Under the pieces are notes generated by a model. It had not been told where the DNA came from. It did no database searches and saw only the letters and a program-made list of their open reading frames with translations. A stretch of DNA of 64,000 bases, from contig JAGVVL010000022.1 in assembly GCA_018287875.1 (NCBI GenBank), positions 4,092,001 to 4,156,000 of the forward strand, read 5' to 3'. This document shows positions 57,292 to 64,000 of the stretch, in pieces. Position 1 is the first letter of the stretch; every line of letters starts with the position of its first letter. The translations under genes were made by a program, and so were the position numbers. This DNA comes from Nigrospora sphaerica (taxonomy: Eukaryota > Ascomycota > Sordariomycetes > Amphisphaeriales > Apiosporaceae).

Positions 57292-58739
57292 GGTGGTCTA
57301 AGGTGTCGGTAATCTTGGTGGGAAGGGTGGATAAGAGGTGGTGGGAGGGGAAAATGAGGAGGCTTTTCCAAACCCACACGAAACCCTTTATCAGTAGATG
57401 TAACCGATGTTATGTATTGACGGAAGATAAAAACATATGCAACTGACAAGCTTCCTATATAGAGACTTAGCTCTAGTTATCAGCTTTATTTCACTTAGCT
57501 TAGCATTCGCCATGTTGAGCAAAGTTTTTACACCGCGTGGGGAGAAAGGGTTTCCCTAATTACTGTCAGGGGCTCTAAAAGCTCCACAAATAGGCTAAAC
57601 TATATGGGGCCATGCCATGATAATCTAAGGTAAGGATGTAGCCAAGTATGTGCCAAGCCCAATAGACGGCCTGCCCCCCGTCTGGATTCTACTGGACCCT
57701 GGTCACCGTGCTCGCGCCAAGTATAATAGACGGCCGGGTCCCTGTCTATTCTCTTATTAGCTAGGAAGCAGGTACGCTAAGCCCGGTCTAAGTATAGCAG
57801 GTTAGATAGCAAAAGCAAGTGAGACGACGTAAAGAAACTTAGGTTTTCTACCTAGCCGGATAGTAGCCCGGGACGGTTTTCCTAGGCTTAGATACATAAA
57901 GGATTCTTATAGCCTTAAAAGATCGCTAGGTATAAGAATAATAAATAAACAAATATACTTAAAACGCTTATCTATAGTAAAGTAACCGTTATATATATTT
58001 TAAGGCAAGCTAAAACTGTAAGGGTTATAGCGTGTGACTGGCCCGCTATGCCTATATAGGTCTGTAATGCGTGACGGGCGTGGGTAGCCAGATAATGAGG
58101 TACGGTATCATTGTCAAGGAGGGGGTCCTGCTGCCCCATCTACCTATCTGGGAGACCGCACCATAGCTAGTTTCCTGCCCTGGCAGCCACTTCGTGGCCG
58201 GCTGAAGGAATACATCATCTTTGCCCTTGAACCCCAGTCATCACCATATCAGTTTGCATTGGAGGGGTGCGTTCCTACAAATGGGAACACTGCTAGCCTT
58301 TTAGGCATTGTGGGCGAGTGGCTACCTCCTGCCATCCCTTACAAGAACTCTGGTACCACATGAAAGTAAAGCAGCCTTAACATCCTATAACTTTTACGGC
58401 TGCCCCATTATATCTCGTACGATTTAAGTTGGCCGTTGATGGAGACTCATATAGAGCTAGTAGGAATTAGGACCGAAACCACAAATTATAAGAACATGGT
58501 CCCGAATATATAAAATGCGGCCTAGCTCCGATGCAAGGAATCAATAAAACGTAAGGGTAGTGAATGTAGCCACTGCTGTCTAAGAAGGCTCACCGCGAAC
58601 GGGTGTATGTAAGAGATTATTATAGACAAGTAGTCCTATATAATTAGGGCAAAAGAACTAGCTTATCATAGCTTTGAGCTTTCAGAGGCACGCATACATT
58701 TACTTATCCCACATATACGACACTTCATCCATTTTTGCT
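57292..58739. other. AT-rich, RIP-like gene desert
   Basis: From about 57450 on, TA-rich DNA without frames. The string AATAGACGGCC occurs twice (57660 and 57725 areas) in similar surroundings, a possible trace of an old duplicated element. Confidence 0.5.
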
Positions 58740-59108
58740 ATGAGATATCACCTTCTTCTAGCCCTCGGGGCGTCTACTAGTTGCATAGCAACACCTCTCA
58801 GTTTGGCTATCACACCCCTCAACGTTCAGGTCACACTGCATTTTCTCAAGGGTGATCATGCCCAGCCTTCAATTATCGCCTACAAAAGTGACCGCAGCGA
58901 AGTCATCGGCCATTCCTGCTCGACGAGCCTCACCTTAGGAACTTCCTCCACCTCCTCCTCCTCCGTCGTCTTTTCGGTCGACCAGAATGGATCAGGAAAC
59001 ATCACCGTCGACGGGGAGGAGTACAGGGTCCTCGATGATCCTACAGTTTCCGGCGGTGTTATCTGTGGGCGTCTGCATAATGATATGGAAACCATTGTTG
59101 ACTGCTAA
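58740..59108 (+). CDS. Small secreted protein, perhaps the N-terminal half of a broken gene
   Basis: 122 residues from an ATG at 58740. Residues 1-17 form a signal peptide. The mature part has a beta-rich look, three or four cysteines (SCSTSL, VICGRL and VDC at the end), and a GSGNITVDGEEYRVLDD segment that resembles small secreted fungal proteins I know only as uncharacterised. The frame ends at TAA (59106-59108) but stays open directly after it, in the same frame, for about 95 more codons that lead into the next gene model. One base change would fuse the two, so this may be a decayed longer gene or two adjacent genes. Confidence 0.55.
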   Translation: MRYHLLLALGASTSCIATPLSLAITPLNVQVTLHFLKGDHAQPSIIAYKSDRSEVIGHSCSTSLTLGTSSTSSSSVVFSVDQNGSGNITVDGEEYRVLDDPTVSGGVICGRLHNDMETIVDC

Positions 59109-59198
59109 GTGGCTATCCCGAACGGCCATAAAGCGACGTCCATCGGCCGACGGAGCTTCCCAGACTGCCTGCATGCAAGGTCTTCGAGGAACGAGCAG

Positions 59199-59853
59199 AT
59201 GGGCGACCAGGGTCTCGAGTCGATTCTGGATGGCTTCCACAGAAACCCAGAGTTCCTCACTCTTGAACAGCCGCTTATAGCACCCGAAAACGCGACACTG
59301 AATGAACGCCAACTCTGTAACATTATAACAAGGTCAACCGTTCGCGTCGGCGATGGTAACCCACATCAGAATCCACTCAATGTCCAGATCAGTGTAAGGC
59401 TCCCTTTTGGAATACCTTTAGCCCGCTTTAACAGCTAAAAAACCGAAATAACAGGAGCCTATGGAGTGCGGGTCTAGGGACGGCTGCGAAATTGCTCGAT
59501 TTGCTAGTCGCTCCTATACGATTGGCTGGTCCGCGTCCTCAACGGCCTGGTCGTGGCTTAGCGCCGGTTTCGCGGTTGAGGCATCGATCGAGACGGGTAA
59601 TAATTACGCGTGCCCCGGTAACGCTTACGACTACTTCGCTGTCTGGAGAAAACAGGCCCAGACGGCCTACACCGTCCGGAACCTTTTGAGGACGTGTTCC
59701 GGAGCCTCATTGGTCGATGATAACTATGTCATGTGGTCACCGAATTGGGACAACCGTGGCGGATATTACTACTGCGTCTACGGGCGCCAGTATGTTCGTT
59801 GGCAGGGCGATCGTTGGCTAGACACTACCCCGATTCCTGGCGGCCCTCCATAG
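59199..59853 (+). CDS. Cys- and aromatic-rich protein of a fungal secreted type, start uncertain
   Basis: Two exons, 59199-59393 and 59455-59853, give 197 residues from the first ATG after the upstream TAA. The intron (61 bases) has GTAAGG and ACAG ends and splices in phase. The C-terminal part (GWSASSTAWSW, then AYTVRNLLRTC, then YVMWSPNWDNRGGYYYCVYG, ending PGGPP) matches a family of secreted fungal proteins of unknown function. This model has no signal peptide, unlike the family; the missing signal lies in the frame upstream of the TAA. It is therefore plausibly the C-terminal half of one interrupted gene starting at 58740. Confidence 0.5.
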
Positions 59854-61459
59854 TGGATTACCGAAATATTTCACCGCGCTACCGTTATGAGGCACGGAGA
59901 TTATTAAGCGCTGCGATTACTTAGTAAGGGAGCACGCCTCGACCCAACAAGCTACTGCCAGCAACGGCAACCCCGATACCGACGACGGGGATAAGTTAGA
60001 GGACCCCTATTCGGCCTCTCTCTTAACGACCTATTATAAAGCTTAGTTAATAGTTAAGCACCTTTAGTTATTAGTTACCTAACGACTAGTGTTTAAGTAG
60101 ACAGACGCTCTCTATCCCTAATTGTGGCAATATGAGGCTATCACTAGTTTCGCCCCTGAGATCACGTGAGGAGCTACTGGTACCTGCAGTAGGTCCTATG
60201 GAGCATGTGGGGAGCAATCCCCAGCTACAAGTATATAGTCTGCCATCTCTGGCACTTTCCTTTTTCATTTCTAATAGATAACCTTGAACCTTTCGCCTCC
60301 CACGCCTCCTTCAGTGCGACACTAATTATATAAACCCTACGTCACGCAGTGCTTAGGTATAGCGTTCGTTACACTCGATAGAAGAGAGATAAGGGGAAGA
60401 CAGACAATCGGATGCGACAAAGAAGGGAAAGAAATCAAATATACATCTAGGGAACGTTTAGAGGAACGAAATATATATATAGATGGGGCGTTGCTAACAG
60501 GGGTGCGCAGCCGCACGATGCCGGCTCGGGAAGGAGGCCTAACCCGGGAGGTGCAACACCGCCTTCTCGATTACATGAGGTACGAACTCCGTCCACTGAG
60601 CTTCGCGGGTCAGAGTCTCTATTCAGCTCTGGTCCCCCAACGTTAGCAAGGAACTTGTGCAGCTCACCCACACGATTCGAGGAGGAAATTAATCGATGTG
60701 AATGGTGGGCACTGTTACGGTTAGACATGTAACGGGAGATTTAAGAACGAGAATAATTCTGGTATGTTTTTCTGTGGGGATGGTACGTTTTTACCGATTG
60801 TCTACGTCTTTAGCAAACTCCAGTGGTTAAGCAAAGGCCATGCAGATTCCATTTCCATGCTAGGCATGGCGATGAAGGTGTGGAACCTCGAGTGCTACTT
60901 TGCAGACGACGGCATTATTCACACGAATCCTCCGTAACGCGGTGTGCATGGTCTTGCTTACCGTCTACTCTAATATGTACGGACTGTGGAGTATGTCCGG
61001 GTGGTGGGTACAGAGAAAGGCGGAGTGGATGGCATTTGATAATGACTGGCTCTCTAAATTTTGTGGCGTGTTAAAGTGCTTTTGACGGGTCGTGATGGAG
61101 CTAATGTGGGAGGTGCATGCGGTCAGACCGATATAATGCTTAGCAGCACATTTTGTCCTGCATACTTATGTGTTCATTTCGAAGCGAGCAACTTAAGTGC
61201 TTACTTATGGATTTTAAGTATCTCGTAGTTGGTCTCATGAGGGCCGGGCCGAGCTTGCGTCCACCGCCTATTCAAGAAGAGGTAATACATCATGCTTCAT
61301 GATCGAAAATGTGATTTAGAAGGTGCAACCTTCACGCCCTGACCGCTTTGCCTTACTTCCCTTCTCTAATTATTAGTTTCATCCATCCCATTGTCCTTCC
61401 AACCTCTGCATCCCTGCCCATCTATTCCTGCCTACTCCCACAATTCTTTCATCGGCGAG
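59854..61459. other. AT-rich, RIP-like region
   Basis: TA-rich with many stops. A minus-strand frame at 60447-60728 and short + frames at 60823-61085 contain protein-like fragments of unknown origin, possibly decayed mobile-element DNA. No intact gene. Confidence 0.45.
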
Positions 61460-62520
61460 ATGGGCGACACCAATACGCACCCGCAGCGTGAAAGCAGGCT
61501 GATGTCCAACCCGCCCGAAATCCGTCGCGCAATCTACTCTCTTCTCCTGCCCTCCCATGCTCACCTGTCCCAATCCGCTCATGGTAGACTCCGCCTATCT
61601 ACTTGTCTTCAGCCCGCTGTGGGGGTTGGAATCCTAGGTCTTGACCCGAACGGCCCCGTGCGCTCCGACTTAGTGCCCCAGGCATATTATAACGACCATA
61701 TAAAACTCCTTCGCTTACGATCGCCGTGGGGACCCCACTGCCCATGTGAGGAAACAGCTAAAATGGGTCATGATAACCGACTCCACACACTCACCGCAGT
61801 GTGTAAGAAAATGTAAGCATCCGGGTTCTATCCTTAAGCTGCTAAGCTTATAGCTATAGGTTCATCGACATCTGTGGCATAACCGCAGAAACTGCAACAA
61901 TTGAGATTACAGACCTGGACACGTTAGATGCCCTGACGAGAAGGTCTAGCGAGAGTCCGCCGTGGGCCGGTTTTACGTACATGCAGCCTCACGTTCACAA
62001 CGTCAATATCACACTCCGGCTACCTCTAGAGTTTTATAGGGCGCTAGAGGCTGATGAGGATGACCTGCTGGCCGCCGCTTCTCGTCACACGGGCACGGTG
62101 TCGGCAGCATGTAGGACATGGGCGCGTGTTTGGCCGGCCGTCTGTCTGTTGCCCCAACTACGCCACCTGAACATATGGATGGACCACGACGATCCCTCTT
62201 CATGGTCCGCCGTGGGAGAGCGGGCGGTTATATCTCGACGTCTAATGGACATTCTCGCCGAGCATTTGGATTCTTTCCCGCGCTCATCGCCCGTCGACGT
62301 CCGATTTAACCTCCCTAAGTTACACCCCGTCATTGCTACGCCTAAAAAGCACTTCGTCGATGGCAGTATCCCGTTACCAAGGTACCCCATCATACGTCGT
62401 TATCGCCAATGCACATTCTGTTATGAGAGAAGTGACGGCGTCCTGAGTCAGTTAATCCGACGCGATTTCCCTATATTACGACAGCTGGTGTACTGGTCGC
62501 CCTCGGATGAAGATTGCTAG
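61460..62520 (+). CDS. F-box/DUF7730-like hypothetical protein
   Basis: Two exons (61460-61812, 61860-62520) across a 47-base intron (GTAAGC donor, TATAG acceptor) give 337 residues. The N-terminus has NPPEIRRAIYSLLLPSHAH, the LPPEIR-like opening typical of fungal F-box, 2EXR and DUF7730 proteins. The rest has regular hydrophobic patterns: FIDICGITAETATIEI after the splice, then LPQLRHLNIWMD. No signal peptide. These proteins are numerous in fungi and mostly unstudied; an F-box-type role in protein turnover is only a guess. Composition is close to neutral GC, lower than in the left part of the window. Confidence 0.7.
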
Positions 62521-63363
62521 AGCTCCCAAACCGGTCAGAGATCTCACAAGATGGCAAACGAAATTATCAAAGACAGCGAGGAGAAGGAGACTAAAACCTC
62601 GGAGCGGTGACCACAACGGAGAGGCTGGAGAGAGAGTACTTGAGTAATTGACACATTTCCGAATTTTATTAGGCCTACTTAAGAGTAATCCCAGTAGCCG
62701 ATAATTTGATAGCCGCACAAGGAACGGAAACAAGAAATAGTTTAAAGAAACATCCTCAACGCTGCGTTCCGTGGTATCCTGAGGCATGCTTGGCAAGAAA
62801 TTTTAGTGCCAGCTGTACACTGCATGCACAGGACTTATCTGGTGGTGTAATAGCATAAATTTTCTTGTGAATCCTCCATTCCTCCAAAGGCGAAAATTGG
62901 TTGCACTGAGGATAAGACGAATCGGGGCTCCTATGGTGTCGTTAAGTCACCGCAGAGTTGAAGAATTTCTCACATTGGTAGCATTTGTGCGAAGCCATTG
63001 TGTTGCCCCTGGAACTTGACTTATGGCACTGAATGAGACAATTTCATCGAGAGGTACGAAAATGGAGTGGTACGTCTCGGTTATGTCTTATAGCGGGCAG
63101 GCAGCCTACTAAATAAGCCCGTCCTAGGCAGTTCGCCGTGGTCCATCTAGTAGATCAGCGAGACAGCGCCGCTATAACGGATCAACCATACATATGAAAT
63201 AGGTGGGAAATGGACGTTGTTTATGGTTAGTGAGTCAAAATTGACGAAAGAAAGAGAGATGGGATAAGCTCAATAGAGGGGGAGACTCTATAAACACGAT
63301 TGGTCCAGTGGAAAGCTCAAGTTATCCAACACCCTGAGCTCCAACTAGAAACTCCCAGAGTCA
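62521..63363. other. Intergenic region, AT-rich
   Basis: Between the 3' ends of two convergent genes. No gene seen; the composition is TA-rich. Confidence 0.5.
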
Positions 63364-64000
63364 TTAGACTATTCTTATTTCTTCCCGAGCATCCTCATTG
63401 TCGGTAAAAGGATAGTCTTGAGGGTCTGAATATCGTACGTGACAGAGGCCAACCCTTTGATACTCACCGGCCCCACCGACCTTGGGGGTCACAACAAGGC
63501 ACCACGAAACCCGGATCCCACTCTTCTCGACGACGAGGAATCGCTGGATTTCCACGAGATGCAAAGGGGCGTCTGCTCCTGGACCCTCACAATCCGGGTA
63601 CCAGGTGTAGGGTTCCACCTCCAGGTCATTGACCCACCCCTTCCCTTCCGGGCGGGTATTATCCTGCGGGTCGGGGATGAGGCCGCAAGAGTCGTCGGCA
63701 TTGTCTTCATTTTCTGTGTCGAACAGAAAGTCTCCCATGGTGCCGGCCTGTATGTCTCGTACGACTCGCCTCCTCCAGGAGCGCACCACCATGGTGGCTG
63801 GTGTGGTTTCTTCCTCGATGCGGATTTCCGCCTTGTGCTCCTCCAGCTTCCCACTGGCCAGCATGTAGGAGCAGGTCCCCTTGACCGACGCCCACGACCA
63901 GGTCGGAAACCCGGCCTGCGTACGGACCGGCTGGCCGCTGTCCGGGGAACGGCTCCAGAGCGCCATTCGCGGAAGATCGTGGTCCCAGAGGCCCAATATA
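63364..64000 (-). CDS. C-terminal part of a HET-type protein, cut by the window edge
   Basis: A minus-strand frame open from the right edge down to a stop at 63364, giving about 212 residues. It begins ILGLWDHDLPRMALWSRS and continues to FPTWSWASVKGT. The GLW...L.R.LLW followed by PTWSWASV pair is a conserved block downstream of the HET domain in many fungal heterokaryon-incompatibility proteins. The HET domain itself would lie beyond 64000. The rest is acidic and ends DNEDAREEIRIV. No frameshift is seen in the visible part. Confidence 0.8.
   Translation of the reverse strand, partial: ILGLWDHDLPRMALWSRSPDSGQPVRTQAGFPTWSWASVKGTCSYMLASGKLEEHKAEIRIEEETTPATMVVRSWRRRVVRDIQAGTMGDFLFDTENEDNADDSCGLIPDPQDNTRPEGKGWVNDLEVEPYTWYPDCEGPGADAPLHLVEIQRFLVVEKSGIRVSWCLVVTPKVGGAGEYQRVGLCHVRYSDPQDYPFTDNEDAREEIRIV

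Noticed and set aside
1..64000. CRISPR arrays, bacterial operons, rRNA operons or intact transposons
   Set aside because: No spaced palindromic repeats, no prokaryotic gene style, no long terminal repeats and no intact transposase or reverse-transcriptase frame were seen.

Overview
This is a GC-rich filamentous-fungal (ascomycete) segment. The coding style (strong G/C third positions, short introns of about 60-180 bases with GTRNGT donors and CTAAC-like branch sites, no operons) and the gene set fit Pezizomycotina, most likely Sordariomycetes. The set includes AA7 oxidase, a CE3-type esterase with CBM1, HET and HET-ankyrin proteins, a DUF2293 protein and an Alb1 ribosome factor. A Sordariales/Chaetomiaceae-like wood or litter decomposer is my inference; no marker gene pins the species. 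Gene models were spliced by hand from open frames and consensus splice sites, and were kept only when the joined frame stayed open and rebuilt a recognisable motif or a sensible length.

Left part, about 2.2-45.2 kb, GC-rich and genic. In order: a secreted lactonase-fold protein (-), an AA7 FAD oxidase with bicovalent flavin motifs (+), a two-HKD phospholipase D-like protein (+), a YAT-type amino-acid permease (+), a DUF2293 protein (-), an unknown ORF (-), and a small three-exon gene that runs into a 0.58 kb polypyrimidine tract with a 12-base satellite. Then come a secreted SGNH/CE3 esterase with a CBM1 tail (-), Alb1 (-), a five-exon cytochrome P450 (+) convergent with a DUF3445 haem-dependent demethylase-like protein (-), a Ctr copper transporter (-) divergent from a ferric reductase (+), a thioredoxin (+), a zinc-finger-like protein (+), a single-pass secreted/membrane protein (-) and a seven-exon MFS transporter (+).

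Right part, about 45.2-64 kb, a patchwork. It has a HET-ankyrin gene (-), a decayed F-box gene, a fungal transcription-factor-type protein without a visible zinc cluster (-), a seven-helix receptor-like protein (+), a small cysteine-rich tail-anchored protein in a GC island, a two-part secreted protein interrupted by one in-frame stop, an F-box/DUF7730-like protein (+) and the 3' part of a second HET-type gene that leaves the window. Between them lie AT-rich, TA-dinucleotide-rich stretches with no open frames, which look like repeats decayed by repeat-induced point mutation (RIP). 

Functional links I can support: the copper transporter and ferric reductase share one 1.25 kb promoter region with clustered TGCTCA motifs, a plausible metal-uptake pair. 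The esterase-CBM1 and AA7 oxidase fit plant cell-wall breakdown. The HET genes and secreted proteins sit in the repeat-rich part, as is common for fast-evolving accessory genes. I did not find a clearly new multi-gene system. The most distinctive items are the metal-uptake promoter, the interrupted secreted gene, the truncated gene beside the satellite, and the P450/DUF3445 pair.
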